Assembly: GCF_015142735.1 (NCBI RefSeq)
Contig: NZ_JACSPN010000014.1
Coordinates: 1-64,000 of the forward strand
Direction of reading: 5' to 3'
DNA from: Oerskovia douganii
Lineage (GTDB): Bacteria > Actinomycetota > Actinomycetes > Actinomycetales > Cellulomonadaceae
Length of the DNA stretch: 64,000 nucleotides
Shown: one piece after another, positions 25,217 through 35,989 of the stretch
How positions within the stretch are numbered: position 1 is the first letter of the stretch
Layout: each line of letters opens with the position of its first letter
Made by a program: the position numbers and the translations under genes
Notes under the pieces: model-generated
What the model saw: only the letters and a program-made list of their open reading frames with translations
Databases searched by the model: none
What the model was told of the DNA's origin: nothing

Positions 25217-25855
25217 GTGATCGCATCGCTGTCGGGCACGGTCGCGGACGTCCGCCTGGACCGCGCCGTCATCGACGTGGGCGGCGCCGGGGGAGCCGTG
25301 GGCTACCTCGTGCACGCGACCCCCGCGACGCTGTCCGCGCTGCGCGTGGGCGAGCCCGCCCGCCTCGCCACGAGCATGGTCGTCCGGGAGGACTCGTTCA
25401 CGCTCTTCGGCTTCGCCGACGACGACGAGCGCACCGTGTTCGAGGCCGTGCAGACCGTCAGCGGCGTCGGGCCCCGCCTGGCCCTGGCCATGCTCGCGGT
25501 CCACACCCCCGACGCCCTGCGCCGCGCGGTCGCGGGCGAGGACATCGCCGCGCTCATGCGCGTGCCCGGGATCGGCCGCAAGGGCGCGCAGCGCATCGCG
25601 CTCGAGCTCGGCGACAGGCTCGGCGCCCCCACCGGCACCGACCCGGACACCGCGCCCGGTGCGCCCGGCAGCGTGGTCGACGACCAGCGCGACCAGGTCG
25701 TGCAGGCCCTCGTCGGCCTCGGGTGGAACCCCAAGGCCGCCGAGGACGCCCTCGCCACCGTCCTGACCCAGGCCGGCGCCGACGCCGTCGCCCCCGACGA
25801 GATCGCCGGCGCCCTGCGCGCCTCGCTGCGCGTCCTGGGCGGCCCCCGTGGCTGA
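25217..25855 (+). CDS. ruvA: Holliday junction branch migration protein RuvA
   Basis: A 212-aa protein with the N-terminal OB fold ([12 protein letters not shown]), two helix-hairpin-helix motifs ([14 protein letters not shown] and [14 protein letters not shown]) and the C-terminal RuvB-binding domain. GTG at 25217 is chosen since GGAGG lies four bases upstream and the family begins M-I-A-x-L; a longer frame from 25163 is not needed. It overlaps ruvB by eight bases. Confidence 0.96.
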   Translation: MIASLSGTVADVRLDRAVIDVGGAGGAVGYLVHATPATLSALRVGEPARLATSMVVREDSFTLFGFADDDERTVFEAVQTVSGVGPRLALAMLAVHTPDALRRAVAGEDIAALMRVPGIGRKGAQRIALELGDRLGAPTGTDPDTAPGAPGSVVDDQRDQVVQALVGLGWNPKAAEDALATVLTQAGADAVAPDEIAGALRASLRVLGGPRG

Positions 25856-26981
25856 CTTCGACCGCGTCGGCTACGAGGACGGCCACGAGCCGTTCACGTC
25901 CGAACGCATCGTGACCTCGACCGCGGACGACCTCGAGCGCGCCGCCGAGGCCGCGCTGCGCCCGCGCCGCCTCGAGGAGTTCGTCGGCCAGCTCGTCGTG
26001 CGCGACCAGCTCTCGCTCGTCCTGCAGGCCGCCCTCGCCCGCGGCGCGACCCCCGACCACGTCCTGCTGTCCGGGCCGCCCGGGCTCGGCAAGACGACCC
26101 TCGCGATGATCATCGCCGCCGAGCTCGGCACGTCGCTGCGCGTCACGTCCGGACCCGCGATCCAGCACGCGGGCGACCTCGCCGCCGTCCTGTCCTCGCT
26201 CGAGGAGGGCGAGGTCCTGTTCATCGACGAGATCCACCGCCTCGCACGCCCCGCCGAGGAGCTGCTGTACGTCGCGATGGAGGACTTCCGGGTCGACGTC
26301 GTCGTCGGCAAGGGCGCCGGGGCCAGCGCCATCCCGCTGTCCCTGCCGCCCTTCACCGTCGTGGGCGCGACCACGCGCGCCGGGCTCCTGCCCGCGCCCC
26401 TGCGCGACCGGTTCGGGTTCACCGGACACCTCGACTTCTACTCCGCGGAAGAGCTCGAGCGCGTCATCATCCGCTCGGCCGGACTGCTCGGCGTCGAGAT
26501 CAAGCACGCCGCCGCGCACGAGATCTCGGGCCGGTCGCGCGGCACGCCCCGCATCGCCAACCGTCTGCTGCGCCGCGTGCGCGACTGGGCGCAGGTCCGC
26601 GGCGACGGCACCATGGACCTGCGCGCTGCCCGCGCGGCCCTGGAGGTCTACGAGGTCGACGAGCTGGGCCTCGACCGCCTCGACCGGGCCGTGCTCGGCG
26701 CCCTGTGCACGCGCTTCGGGGGAGGGCCCGTGGGCCTGAGCACCCTCGCCGTGACCGTCGGCGAGGAGTCGGAGACGGTCGAGACCGTCGCCGAGCCCTT
26801 CCTCGTGCGCGAGGGCCTGATCGGGCGCACGCCCCGCGGCCGCGTCGCGACCCCCGCCGCGTGGGCCCACCTCGGCCTGACCCCGCCCGACCCCCTCGCA
26901 CCGCGCGGACCGGGCGGCGTCGTCGGGCCCCGCAGCGGTTCAGGACGCTCGGGGGGAACCCTGTTCGACACGGGGGCCTAG
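25848..26981 (+). CDS. ruvB: Holliday junction branch migration ATPase RuvB
   Basis: The hexameric motor that pulls DNA through the RuvA tetramer. The 377-aa AAA+ protein has Walker [10 protein letters not shown] (about residue 81), Walker B FIDEIHRL, the sensor region [18 protein letters not shown] with the arginine finger, and a C-terminal winged-helix domain. The tail after LGL is an extra Pro/Gly-rich stretch of about 30 residues. GTG 25848 overlaps the ruvA end. Confidence 0.97.
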   Translation: MADFDRVGYEDGHEPFTSERIVTSTADDLERAAEAALRPRRLEEFVGQLVVRDQLSLVLQAALARGATPDHVLLSGPPGLGKTTLAMIIAAELGTSLRVTSGPAIQHAGDLAAVLSSLEEGEVLFIDEIHRLARPAEELLYVAMEDFRVDVVVGKGAGASAIPLSLPPFTVVGATTRAGLLPAPLRDRFGFTGHLDFYSAEELERVIIRSAGLLGVEIKHAAAHEISGRSRGTPRIANRLLRRVRDWAQVRGDGTMDLRAARAALEVYEVDELGLDRLDRAVLGALCTRFGGGPVGLSTLAVTVGEESETVETVAEPFLVREGLIGRTPRGRVATPAAWAHLGLTPPDPLAPRGPGGVVGPRSGSGRSGGTLFDTGA

Positions 26982-27025
26982 ACTGGGGGAATCTGAGCGG
27001 CGGAACTCCACGGCCGGACGGTTCG

Positions 27026-27054
27026 TTGGTGATCCGTACGCGTGCGCCTAGACT
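27026..27054 (+). promoter_or_regulatory. candidate promoter for yajC-secDF
   Basis: TTGGTG (27026-27031) and TAGACT (27049-27054) are 17 bp apart, 44 bases before the yajC ATG. A second TAGACT at 26979-26984, within the ruvB end, could be another start site but has no clear -35. Confidence 0.55.
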
Positions 27055-27097
27055 GCCGCGCAGATTCCCGCACAGAACAGGAACCGGTTTCCCCGCC

Positions 27098-27538
27098 ATG
27101 GACTTCAGCCTCATCATCATCCTCGCCCTCGCCGCAGGCGCGATGTTCCTCATGACCAGCCGGTCGCGCAAGGCCCAGAAGGAAGCAGCCGCCTTCCGCA
27201 CCAACCTGGCCCCCGGCCAGGAGGTCATGACCGGCTCAGGACTGTTCGGCACCATCGTCGACGTCGACGAGGAGAAGGACATCATCACGATCGAGTCCAC
27301 CCCCGGCACCCAGACGCGCTGGCTCCGCGCCGCGATCGCCAAGCTCGTCGAGCCGCCGGTCGAGGAAGAGGTCACCGAGGTCGAGGGCACCGACGTCACC
27401 GACGAGCAGGACCCGGCCTACGGCGACGCAGGCCAGACCTCCTCGCCCCAGGACGACACGCTCGACGTCCCGGACGACCTGTCCGGGCTCACCGACAAGC
27501 CGGGGGACAAGCGGGACGACGGCACCGACAGCAAGTGA
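27098..27538 (+). CDS. yajC: preprotein translocase subunit YajC
   Basis: A 146-aa single-pass membrane protein that associates with SecDF in the Sec translocon. One hydrophobic helix covers about residues 4-22, followed by the basic SRSRKAQKE and the family motif LAPGQEVMTGSGLFGTIVDV. The C-terminal ~55 residues are an acidic, disordered tail (DDTLDVPDD, DGTDSK). ATG at 27098. secD follows after 82 bases. Confidence 0.93.
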   Translation: MDFSLIIILALAAGAMFLMTSRSRKAQKEAAAFRTNLAPGQEVMTGSGLFGTIVDVDEEKDIITIESTPGTQTRWLRAAIAKLVEPPVEEEVTEVEGTDVTDEQDPAYGDAGQTSSPQDDTLDVPDDLSGLTDKPGDKRDDGTDSK

Positions 27539-27620
27539 CACCACGTCGCACCCCGAACCCGGGGTGCGACGTCGACCCGCGCCATCTCGCGATGTCGCGC
27601 GCACGAGAAGAGACGGATAG

Positions 27621-29432
27621 TTGGCCACCTCCAACACACGACGCGCCAGGCCCGTACGCACCCTGGTGACCCTCGCTGTACTGATCCTCGCGCTGTTCGC
27701 GTCGATCTTCGCCGGCACCAAGTGGTCGGACGCGAGCACCACGCCCGGACTCGCCCTCGACCTGGAGGGCGGCACGCAGATCATCCTCACGCCGGTCGCC
27801 ACCGAGGGCAAGGTCACCGACGAGACGATCACGCAGGCGATCAACGTGATCCGCCAGCGCGTCGACTCCTCGGGCGTCACCGAGGCCGAGATCACGAGCC
27901 AGGGCAACAACATCGTTGTCGGGCTGCCGGGCACCCCGAGCGACGAGACCCTCGACCTCGTGCGCAAGTCCGCGCAGATGCGGTTCCGCCCGGTCCTGAC
28001 CGTCGGCGCGCCCACCCCCGTGGAGAGCACGGAGACGGAGACGCCGGCCGAGCCCGAGACGCCCGTCACCCCGGCGAACCCGAGCGACCTCGCCCAGATC
28101 ACCCCCGCGATCCAGGCCGAGTTCGACGCACTGGACTGCACGGACCCCGCGAACCTCACCGGCGGGCTCGGCGACGACCCCGACGCGCCCCTGGTCACGT
28201 GCGCCGACGACGGCACCGCGAAGTACATCCTGGGCCCGGTCGAGATCGAGGGCACCGAGATCTCCAACGCGAGCTCGGGCATGGGCACCACGGCCCAGGG
28301 CGTGAGCACCGGCCAGTGGGTCGTCAACCTCGAGTTCAACAAGGCCGGCACCGAGGCCTTCGAGGTCGTCACCGACCGTCTCTTCTCGCTGCCCGCCCCG
28401 CAGAACGCGTTCGCGCTCGTGCTCGACGGACTCGTCATCTCGGCGCCGTCCGCGAACGCCGTCATCACCGACGGCAAGGCCGAGATCTCCGGCAGCTTCA
28501 CGCGTGAGAGCGCAGCGCTGCTCGCGAACCAGCTCAACTTCGGCTCGCTCCCGCTGACCTTCGAGGTCCAGAGCGAGCAGCAGATCTCCGCGACCCTCGG
28601 CAGCGAGCAGCTCGAGAAGGGCCTCATCGCGGGTGCGATCGGCCTCCTGCTCGTCGTCATCTACTCGCTCTTCCAGTACCGGGCCCTCGGCCTGGTCACG
28701 GTCGCCTCGCTCGGCATCGCCGCCGTGCTCACCTTCGGGGTGATCCTGCTCCTGTCCTGGACGATCGGGTACCGCCTCTCGCTGCCCGGCGTCGCGGGCA
28801 TCATCGTCGCGATCGGCATCACCGCGGACTCGTTCATCGTGTACTTCGAACGCATCCGTGACGAGCTGCGCGACGGCCGCACCCTGAACTCGGCCGTCGA
28901 GAAGGGCTGGGACCGCGCACGGCGCACCATCCTGGCCTCCGACGCGGTCAACTTCCTCGCCGCGGTCGTGCTGTACTTCCTGGCCGTGGGCGGCGTGCGC
29001 GGCTTCGCGTTCACGCTCGGACTGACCACGCTGATCGACCTGATCGTCGTGTTCATGTTCACGCACCCCGTCATGCAGCTCCTGGCCCGCACCAAGTTCT
29101 TCGCGAACGGGCACCCGGCCTCGGGCCTCGACCCGCGCCGGCTCGGCGCGACCACCCGCTACGCCGGCCGTGGGCGCGTCGCCCGCCCCGGTACCCAGGA
29201 CGCGTCCGGCACCTCGGACGCCGCGGTCACCGACGCCCCCGTCGACGAGCCCTTCGGCAGCCCCACGCGCGAGAAGGTCGGCGCGGGCGCGAGCCTGTCC
29301 GGCGCGACCACGGGTGACAGCGGCCGGATGACGATCGCCGAGCGCCGGGCCGCCGCCAGGCGCGCGGCCCAGGACTCCGGCTCCACCACCGATTCCTCGA
29401 CCGAGGGCGACAAGAACGAGGAGAACCGCTGA
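27621..29432 (+). CDS. secD: protein translocase subunit SecD
   Basis: An RND-type membrane protein that uses proton-motive force to finish protein export with SecF. The 603-aa protein has a first helix at about 13-32, the large extracytoplasmic domain starting with GLALDLEGGTQIIL, and five C-terminal helices with GITADSFIVYFERIRDE. The periplasm-side domain has an actinobacterial insertion of Thr/Glu/Pro repeats and two cysteines around residues 130-195. The start appears to be TTG at 27621 (product begins MATSNTRRARPVR). The C-terminal cytoplasmic tail is unusually long, about 100 residues. Confidence 0.95.
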   Translation: MATSNTRRARPVRTLVTLAVLILALFASIFAGTKWSDASTTPGLALDLEGGTQIILTPVATEGKVTDETITQAINVIRQRVDSSGVTEAEITSQGNNIVVGLPGTPSDETLDLVRKSAQMRFRPVLTVGAPTPVESTETETPAEPETPVTPANPSDLAQITPAIQAEFDALDCTDPANLTGGLGDDPDAPLVTCADDGTAKYILGPVEIEGTEISNASSGMGTTAQGVSTGQWVVNLEFNKAGTEAFEVVTDRLFSLPAPQNAFALVLDGLVISAPSANAVITDGKAEISGSFTRESAALLANQLNFGSLPLTFEVQSEQQISATLGSEQLEKGLIAGAIGLLLVVIYSLFQYRALGLVTVASLGIAAVLTFGVILLLSWTIGYRLSLPGVAGIIVAIGITADSFIVYFERIRDELRDGRTLNSAVEKGWDRARRTILASDAVNFLAAVVLYFLAVGGVRGFAFTLGLTTLIDLIVVFMFTHPVMQLLARTKFFANGHPASGLDPRRLGATTRYAGRGRVARPGTQDASGTSDAAVTDAPVDEPFGSPTREKVGAGASLSGATTGDSGRMTIAERRAAARRAAQDSGSTTDSSTEGDKNEENR

Positions 29433-30550
29433 TGGCGCAGGGATTCGCCCAGTGGGGCAACGACCTGTACACGGGGCGCAAGTCCTACCAGATCGTCGGC
29501 CACCGCCGCCGCTTCTACATCGTCGCGATCGTCATGGTCGTCCTGTCGTTCGGGGTCCTGCTCACCAAGGGCTTCAACCTCGGCATCGACTTCCGCGGCG
29601 GCTCCGAGTTCGTCGTCTCGAACGTGAGCGACACCAGCCAGCAGCCCGCGATCGACGCCGTGGCCGAGGTCGCCCCCGACGAGGTCCCGCGCGTCACGAG
29701 CGTCGGCGGCAGCGCCGTCCGCGTCCAGACCGACCGCCTGACCGCCGACGAGGTCACCGAGGTCCGCGACGCGCTCGCCGGCGCCTACTCGGTGACCGAG
29801 GACGACGTCACGACCGCGTTCATCGGCCCCAGCTGGGGCAAGGACGTCTCGCAGAAGGCCATCACGGGCCTGATCGTCTTCCTGGTGCTCGTAGGCCTGG
29901 TCATGACGATCTACTTCCGGAACTGGCGCATGGCCGCCGCCGCGCTCATCGCGCTGTTCCACGACCTCATCATCACGGTCGGGATCTACGCGGCGATCGG
30001 CTGGGAGGTCACGCCGGCGACCGTGATCGGCTTCCTGACCATCCTCGGGTACTCGATCTACGACACGGTCGTGGTCTTCGACAAGGTCCGGGAGAACACG
30101 CGCGGCGTCCTCGACCAGACCCGCAGCACCTACGCCGAGCGGGCGAACCTCGCGGTCAACCAGACGCTCGTCCGGTCGATCAACACCTCGGTCGTGGCCC
30201 TGCTGCCCGTCAGCGCGATCCTGTTCATCGGCGCGTTCCTCCTGGGGGCCGGCACGCTGCGCGACATCTCGCTCGCCCTGTTCGTCGGCATGGCCGTCGG
30301 CGCCTACTCCTCGATCTTCCTGGCCACGCCCCTGGAGGTCTCGCTGCGTGAGCGCGAGCCCGCCATCAAGGAGCACACCCAGAAGGTCCTGGACAAGCGC
30401 GCGGCCCTCGTCGCGGACGCGGCCCGCTCCACCGACGACGTGTCCCGCGACGCTGCACTGGCAGCGGCCGGGGTCCAGGGCTCGGGCCAGCTCCTGCCGG
30501 GAGCCCACCAGGGCAACAAGGCCCAGCCCCGACGCAAGCGGGGGCACTGA
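29432..30550 (+). CDS. secF: protein translocase subunit SecF
   Basis: Partner of SecD in the translocon. The 372-aa protein has a cytoplasmic start, first helix at about 28-48, the NLGIDFRGGSEF motif, and the C-terminal bundle with GYSIYDTVVVFDKVREN. The ATG shares one base with the secD stop (TGATG), so translation is coupled. A basic tail ends the protein (PRRKRGH). apt follows after six bases. Confidence 0.96.
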   Translation: MAQGFAQWGNDLYTGRKSYQIVGHRRRFYIVAIVMVVLSFGVLLTKGFNLGIDFRGGSEFVVSNVSDTSQQPAIDAVAEVAPDEVPRVTSVGGSAVRVQTDRLTADEVTEVRDALAGAYSVTEDDVTTAFIGPSWGKDVSQKAITGLIVFLVLVGLVMTIYFRNWRMAAAALIALFHDLIITVGIYAAIGWEVTPATVIGFLTILGYSIYDTVVVFDKVRENTRGVLDQTRSTYAERANLAVNQTLVRSINTSVVALLPVSAILFIGAFLLGAGTLRDISLALFVGMAVGAYSSIFLATPLEVSLREREPAIKEHTQKVLDKRAALVADAARSTDDVSRDAALAAAGVQGSGQLLPGAHQGNKAQPRRKRGH

Positions 30551-30556
30551 GCACTC

Positions 30557-31129
30557 ATGAGCACCAGCAGCATCCTTCCCGTCGGGCTCTCGGGCCTGGG
30601 GGACGAGCGCGCGGCGGAGGTCCTCGGCCTCGTCCGCGACGTCCCGGACTACCCCCAGCCCGGTGTCACGTTCCGTGACATCACCGGCCTGCTCGCCGAC
30701 GGCAAGGCGCTCGGCGACGTGGTCGACTCCCTCGCGGCCTTCGCCGCGGGGGGCGTCGACCTCGTCGCCGGTCTGGAGGCCCGCGGCTTCCTGATCGGCG
30801 CCCCGCTCGCGACCCGTCTGGGCGTCGGCTTCCTGCCGCTGCGCAAGGCGGGCAAGCTGCCGCCGCCCACCGAAGCCGTGACCTACGACCTCGAGTACGG
30901 CACCGCCACGATCGAGCTGCGCACCGGCACGCTCGCGCCCGGCGCGCGCGTCCTGGTCGTCGACGACGTCCTGGCCACGGGCGGCACGGCCTCGGCCGGC
31001 GCCGAGCTCGTGGAGCGGTGCGGCGGCGTCGTCGTCGGTCTCGCGTTCCTGCTCGAGCTCGACGGCCTGGGCGGGCGCGAACGGCTCGCGGGCCGGCAGG
31101 TCGACACGCTCCTGCGCGTGGAGTCGTAG
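30557..31129 (+). CDS. apt: adenine phosphoribosyltransferase
   Basis: It salvages adenine with PRPP to AMP. The 190-aa type I phosphoribosyltransferase has [13 protein letters not shown] near the N-terminus and the PRPP-binding signature [17 protein letters not shown] at about residue 132. ATG at 30557, six bases after secF. The order secF-apt-relA is the usual actinobacterial one. Confidence 0.96.
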   Translation: MSTSSILPVGLSGLGDERAAEVLGLVRDVPDYPQPGVTFRDITGLLADGKALGDVVDSLAAFAAGGVDLVAGLEARGFLIGAPLATRLGVGFLPLRKAGKLPPPTEAVTYDLEYGTATIELRTGTLAPGARVLVVDDVLATGGTASAGAELVERCGGVVVGLAFLLELDGLGGRERLAGRQVDTLLRVES

Positions 31130-31185
31130 GATTGCCACTCCGACGAACGTCGAGATTCTCCGGCGATCAGGGTGAGGAGGCACGC

Positions 31186-33501
31186 ATGAGCGAAGAGACA
31201 CGGACCGGTCGGTCCGCGAGCGAGAGCGGGCAGTCCTCGGCAGCGCGCGTACGGTCCCGGTTGGTGCGGTTCGGCGTCCGGGGGAGCCAGGGAGGCATCC
31301 CCGCGCTCGAACCCGTGCTCCAAGCAGTCCGGACCAACCACCCCAAGTCCGACCTGTCGGTCATCGAGCGCGCCTACGTCACCGCGGAGAAGGCCCACCG
31401 CGGCCAGGCCCGCAAGAGCGGCGACCCGTACATCACGCACCCCGTCGCGGTCGCCACGATCCTCGCGGACCTCGGGTTCGACGGCGCCACGCTCGCCGCG
31501 GCCCTGCTCCACGACACGGTCGAGGACACCGAGTACTCGCTCGAACGCCTCACCGAGGAGTACGGCGAGGAGATCGCCATGCTCGTCGACGGCGTCACCA
31601 AGCTCGACAAGGTGAAGTACGGCGACGCGGCGCAGGCCGAGACCGTGCGCAAGATGGTCGTGGCCATGGCCCGCGACATCCGTGTGCTCGTCATCAAGCT
31701 CGCCGACCGCCTGCACAACGCCCGGACCTGGAAGTTCGTCCCGTCGTCGTCGGCCGAGCGCAAGGCCCGCGAGACCCTCGAGATCTATGCGCCCCTGGCC
31801 CACCGCCTGGGCATGAACACCATCAAGTGGGAGCTCGAGGACCTGTCGTTCGCGACGCTCTACCCCAAGGTGTACGAGGAGATCGTCCACCTCGTGGCCG
31901 AGCGCGCACCGGCCCGCGAGGAGTACCTCGCGGTCGTCCGGGAGCAGGTGACCGCGGACCTGCGGACGGCCAAGATCAAGGCGACCGTGACCGGGCGCCC
32001 CAAGCACTACTACTCGATCTACCAGAAGATGATCGTGCGCGGGCACGACTTCGCGGAGATCTACGACCTTGTCGGCGCACGCGTCCTCGTGGACACCGTG
32101 CGCGACTGCTACGCGGCGCTCGGCGCCCTGCACGCGCGATGGAACCCCGTCCCCGGGCGGTTCAAGGACTACATCGCGATGCCCAAGTTCAACATGTACC
32201 AGTCGCTGCACACCACGGTGATCGGTCCCGGCGGCAAGCCCGTCGAGATCCAGATCCGTACGCACGACATGCACCGACGGGCCGAGTACGGGGTCGCGGC
32301 GCACTGGAAGTACAAGGAGGTCGCCAAGTCGAGCGGCGCTCCGGACACGGCGTCGACCGACATGCAGTGGTTGCGCCAGCTCGTCGACTGGCAGCGCGAG
32401 ACCGCGGACCCCTCGGAGTTCCTCGACTCGCTGCGCTTCGAGATCGGGGGCGCCGAGGTCTACGTCTTCACCCCCAAGGGCGACGTCATCGCGCTGCCCG
32501 CGGGCTCGACGCCCGTCGACTTCGCGTACGCGGTCCACACCGAGGTCGGTCACCGCACCATGGGGGCGCGGGTCAACGGTCGCCTCGTCCCGCTCGACTC
32601 CAAGCTGGACAACGGCGACGTCGTCGACGTCCTGACCTCCAAGTCGGAGACCGCTGGCCCCAGCCGTGACTGGCTCGCCTTCGTCAGCAGCCCGCGCGCC
32701 CGCAACAAGATCCGGCAGTGGTTCTCCAAGGAGCGCCGCGAGGAGGCCGTCGAGCACGGCAAGACCGCGATCGCCAAGGCCATGCGCAAGCAGAACCTGC
32801 CGATCCAGCGCCTGCTGAGCCACGAGTCGCTCGTGGGCCTCGCGAACGAGATGCGCTACCCCGACGTCTCGGCGCTGTACGCCGCGATCGGCGAGGGGCA
32901 GGTCTCGGCCGCGAGCGTCGTGCAGAAGCTCGTGCACGCCATGGGCGGGGAGGACGGCGCGTCCGAGGACCTCGCGGAGGTCGCCCGTCCGGGGCACACC
33001 GCGCGTCGCCCCCGCACGGGCGACCCGGGCGTGGTCGTCAAGGGCGTGGACGACATCTGGGTCAAGCTCGCCAAGTGCTGCACCCCGGTCCCGGGCGACG
33101 AGATCATCGGCTTCATCACGCGTGGACAGGGCGTGAGCGTCCACCGCGCGGACTGCGCCAACGTCGTGGGCCTGCGCAACCAGCCCGAGCGCATCGTCGA
33201 GGTCGACTGGACCACGGGCAGCAACGCCCTGTTCCTGGTGCAGATCCAGGTCGAGGCCCTCGACCGCTCGCGCCTGCTCTCGGACGTGACGCGGGTCCTG
33301 TCGGACCACCACGTCAACATCCTGTCCGCGACGGTCTCGACGTCGAACGACCGGGTTGCGATGTCCCGGTTCGTGTTCGAGATGGCCGAGCCCGGCCACC
33401 TGGCGACGGTGCTGTCCGCGGTCCGCAAGATCGACGGCGTGTTCGACGTCTACCGGATCACGGGCTCCAAGGCCGCCGAGCCGCCGCCGCTCCCGGCCTG
33501 A
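31186..33501 (+). CDS. relA: (p)ppGpp synthetase/hydrolase, RelA/SpoT family
   Basis: A 771-aa bifunctional stringent-response enzyme. Domains in order: HD hydrolase (about 55-200, with [10 protein letters not shown]), RelA/SpoT synthetase (about 240-360, with [13 protein letters not shown]), TGS (about 405-470, with [14 protein letters not shown]), helical and zinc-finger-like region with [11 protein letters not shown], and C-terminal ACT domain. The intact HDxxxD site suggests it also hydrolyses ppGpp. ATG at 31186 has GAGGAGG five bases upstream. An upstream open frame is not coding. Confidence 0.97.
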   Translation: MSEETRTGRSASESGQSSAARVRSRLVRFGVRGSQGGIPALEPVLQAVRTNHPKSDLSVIERAYVTAEKAHRGQARKSGDPYITHPVAVATILADLGFDGATLAAALLHDTVEDTEYSLERLTEEYGEEIAMLVDGVTKLDKVKYGDAAQAETVRKMVVAMARDIRVLVIKLADRLHNARTWKFVPSSSAERKARETLEIYAPLAHRLGMNTIKWELEDLSFATLYPKVYEEIVHLVAERAPAREEYLAVVREQVTADLRTAKIKATVTGRPKHYYSIYQKMIVRGHDFAEIYDLVGARVLVDTVRDCYAALGALHARWNPVPGRFKDYIAMPKFNMYQSLHTTVIGPGGKPVEIQIRTHDMHRRAEYGVAAHWKYKEVAKSSGAPDTASTDMQWLRQLVDWQRETADPSEFLDSLRFEIGGAEVYVFTPKGDVIALPAGSTPVDFAYAVHTEVGHRTMGARVNGRLVPLDSKLDNGDVVDVLTSKSETAGPSRDWLAFVSSPRARNKIRQWFSKERREEAVEHGKTAIAKAMRKQNLPIQRLLSHESLVGLANEMRYPDVSALYAAIGEGQVSAASVVQKLVHAMGGEDGASEDLAEVARPGHTARRPRTGDPGVVVKGVDDIWVKLAKCCTPVPGDEIIGFITRGQGVSVHRADCANVVGLRNQPERIVEVDWTTGSNALFLVQIQVEALDRSRLLSDVTRVLSDHHVNILSATVSTSNDRVAMSRFVFEMAEPGHLATVLSAVRKIDGVFDVYRITGSKAAEPPPLPA

Positions 33502-33677
33502 CCGCCGGCCGGGCCCCCGCACCACGGCCCGACGGCGCCGCGCACCTGGGTGCGCGCGTCGCCCGGGTCCGGCGGGCGCGCGGCGACCTGGACGGCGAGG
33601 GGGGCGGCGCCGTACGGCCGCGGGCGACAGGCGCCGCTCGACGGGTGACCGGAGGCCCCCGGTGGCAGCATCAGGGG

Positions 33678-34784
33678 ATGGACCTGCCCGTGCGCCCGCC
33701 CACGCTGCCCATGCTCGCGAAGTCGGTCTCGGGCGTCCCGGACCCCGCGGGCGTCGAAGGCGGTCTGGTGTTCGAGCCCAAGTGGGACGGGTTCCGTGCG
33801 ATCGTCTACCGCGACGGCGACGAGGTGCGCCTCGACAGCCGCAGCGCCAAACCCATGGAGCGGTACTTCCCCGACGTCGTCCAGGCAGTCCTGGACTCGT
33901 TGCCCGAGCGGTGCGTGGTCGACGGGGAGATCGTGCTCGCCCAGGGCGGCCGGCTCGACTTCGAGGCGCTTCAGCAGCGCATCCACCCCGCGGCCTCGCG
34001 CGTCGCCCGCCTGGCCGAGGAGACCCCGGCGAGCCTCGTCGTGTTCGACCTGCTGGCCCTGGGCGACGACGACCTCACGGCCGAGCCGCTCGCCCGCCGC
34101 CAGGAGCTGCTCGCGGGCCTGCGGCTCGACGGCCCGCGCGTGCACCTGACGCCCCGCACCACGGACCGAGCGGTCGCCCAGGAGTGGTTCGAGTCGTTCG
34201 AGGGCGCAGGGCTCGACGGGGTCGTCGCGAAACCGCTCGCCGCGCCCTACCAGCCCAACAAGCGCGTCATGCTCAAGGTCAAGCACGAGCGCACGGCCGA
34301 CGTCGTGCTCGCGGGATACCGCCTGCACAAGACGTCGACCCCCGAGGAGCCGCTGCTGGGCTCGCTCCTCCTGGGGCTGTACGACGGTGCGGGCGACCTG
34401 CAGTTCGTGGGCGTCGCGGCGTCGTTCCCCATGGCTCGTCGCGCCGAGCTCGTCGACGAGCTCGCGCCGCTCGTGCTCGACCCCGAGAGCCCCGACGCCG
34501 CCGAGCACCCGTGGGCCGGGTGGGAGAGCCCGGGCTCGGGGCGCATGCCGGGCGCGCAGTCGCGCTGGAGCGGCGCCAAGGACATGTCGTTCGTCCCGCT
34601 GCGGATCGAGCGGGTGCTCGAGGTGGCGTACGACCACATGGAGGGCAGCCGGTTCCGCCACACCGTCCAGCTCCGGCGCTGGCGCAGCGACCGCGAGCCC
34701 GCGTCGTGCACGTACGAGCAGCTCGAGGAGCCCGTGAGCTACCGCCTGGACGACCTGCTGCCCGGGGCACCGGGCGTGGCGTGA
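33678..34784 (+). CDS. ATP-dependent DNA ligase (LigC/LigD-ligase type)
   Basis: A 368-aa ligase with the nucleotidyl-lysine motif EPKWDGFR (Lys about residue 35), DGEIV (motif III), GLDGVVAKP (motif IV) and KVKHERTADVVL (motif V), followed by an OB domain. Size and order fit the stand-alone LigC of mycobacteria or the ligase domain of LigD. A LigD-type polymerase gene faces it with a 109-base gap, so together they may replace a fused LigD. No ku gene is in the window. The start at 33678 has AGGGG right before ATG. Confidence 0.9.
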   Translation: MDLPVRPPTLPMLAKSVSGVPDPAGVEGGLVFEPKWDGFRAIVYRDGDEVRLDSRSAKPMERYFPDVVQAVLDSLPERCVVDGEIVLAQGGRLDFEALQQRIHPAASRVARLAEETPASLVVFDLLALGDDDLTAEPLARRQELLAGLRLDGPRVHLTPRTTDRAVAQEWFESFEGAGLDGVVAKPLAAPYQPNKRVMLKVKHERTADVVLAGYRLHKTSTPEEPLLGSLLLGLYDGAGDLQFVGVAASFPMARRAELVDELAPLVLDPESPDAAEHPWAGWESPGSGRMPGAQSRWSGAKDMSFVPLRIERVLEVAYDHMEGSRFRHTVQLRRWRSDREPASCTYEQLEEPVSYRLDDLLPGAPGVA

Positions 34785-34893
34785 GCCGCACACCGGGCAC
34801 CTTCCCCGGAGGGCCTGGAGCGTCGGCACCGCCCACAGGGCCGCACGAGGCGTGCCAGGGGCCCTTCTCCGCACCACGCCCCGGGGGGTGGGG

Positions 34894-35985
34894 TCAGTCG
34901 TCCTTCGAGTGCTCGTCGTGCCGTGAGGCGTCCTTGCTGGGCTGGACGCGCTTGGGCTCGCCCGGCATCTTGGGGTGCTCGGGAGGATAGGGCAGGTCGC
35001 CCAGCCCGTGGTCGCGCTCGTCACGCGCCGCGAGATCGAGCGCCAGCTCGAGAGAGCACCGCGGCTCGGGGGCCGCGGCGTCCAGACGGGCGTGCAGGTC
35101 ACCGACCTCTGCGAACCGTGCCGGCACGGTCAGCACGTCGAAGTCGTCCGGCGCGACGTCCGGCACCTCCTCCCAGCGCAGCGGCGCCGAGACCGTGGCG
35201 CGGGCGTTGGACCGGATCGAGTACGCCGAGGCGATCGTGCGGTCGCGCGCCATCTGGTTGTAGTCGACGAAGATCTTGACCCCGCGCTCCTCCTTCCACC
35301 ACTTCGTCGTGACCTGGTCCGGCAGGCGCCGCTCGAGCTCCCGACCGATCGCGATCGTCGCCCGGCGCGCCTGCACGAAGCTCCACCGCGGCTCGACCGG
35401 GACGAACACGTGCAGGCCCCGGCCGCCCGACGTCTTGGGGAAGCCCTCCAGGCCCAGCTCGCCCAGCAGCTCGCGCAGCTCCGGGGCCACCCGCGCGGCG
35501 TCGGAGTAGTCGGTCCCGGGCTGCGGGTCGAGGTCGATGCGCAGCTGGTCGGGCGACTCGACGTCCGCGCCCGTCACGGGCCACGGGTGGAACGTCAGCG
35601 TCCCCAGGTTCGCGGCCCACAGCACCACGGCCAGCTCGGTCGGGCGCACCTCGTCGGCCGTGCGACCGCTCGGGAACGCGATCCGGGCCGTCTCGACGTA
35701 GTCCGGAGCGCCCTGCGGGATGCGCTTCTGGTAGAACGCGTCGCCGCTGTTGTCCGTGCGGGTGCTCAGCCTGGCCCCCTCGAACACTCCCTTGGGCCAG
35801 CGTTCGAGCGTCGTCGGACGCTCGCGCAGCGCCGCGAGGATGCCCGGCCCGACCGACTGGAAGTACCTCACGACGTCGAGCTTGGTCAGCCCCCGGCCGG
35901 GGAAGACGACACGGTCCGGGCTCGTGACGCGCACGGTGCGCCCGTCGACGTCGAGCTCGACGGCCGGGGTCGTGGAACGAGGCAT
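34894..35985 (-). CDS. LigD-type primase-polymerase (PolDom, AEP superfamily)
   Basis: A 363-aa archaeo-eukaryotic primase-like polymerase, used with Ku and a ligase for end filling in non-homologous end joining or with LigC in repair. It has the catalytic Asp pair in RIDLDPQPG, the SGGRGLHVFVP histidine motif, and the KIFVDYNQMARDRTIASAYS segment. No ligase or phosphoesterase domain is attached. The C-terminal ~45 residues are a charged tail. It converges with the ligase gene; upstream, the AbiEi-like gene ends only five bases before its ATG. Confidence 0.92.
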   Translation of the reverse strand: MPRSTTPAVELDVDGRTVRVTSPDRVVFPGRGLTKLDVVRYFQSVGPGILAALRERPTTLERWPKGVFEGARLSTRTDNSGDAFYQKRIPQGAPDYVETARIAFPSGRTADEVRPTELAVVLWAANLGTLTFHPWPVTGADVESPDQLRIDLDPQPGTDYSDAARVAPELRELLGELGLEGFPKTSGGRGLHVFVPVEPRWSFVQARRATIAIGRELERRLPDQVTTKWWKEERGVKIFVDYNQMARDRTIASAYSIRSNARATVSAPLRWEEVPDVAPDDFDVLTVPARFAEVGDLHARLDAAAPEPRCSLELALDLAARDERDHGLGDLPYPPEHPKMPGEPKRVQPSKDASRHDEHSKDD

Positions 35986-35989
35986 CCCC

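Noticed and set aside
32718-33677. In-frame extension upstream of the ATP-dependent ligase
   Set aside because: It overlaps relA out of frame, and ligase homology starts right after ATG 33678 with a good ribosome site.
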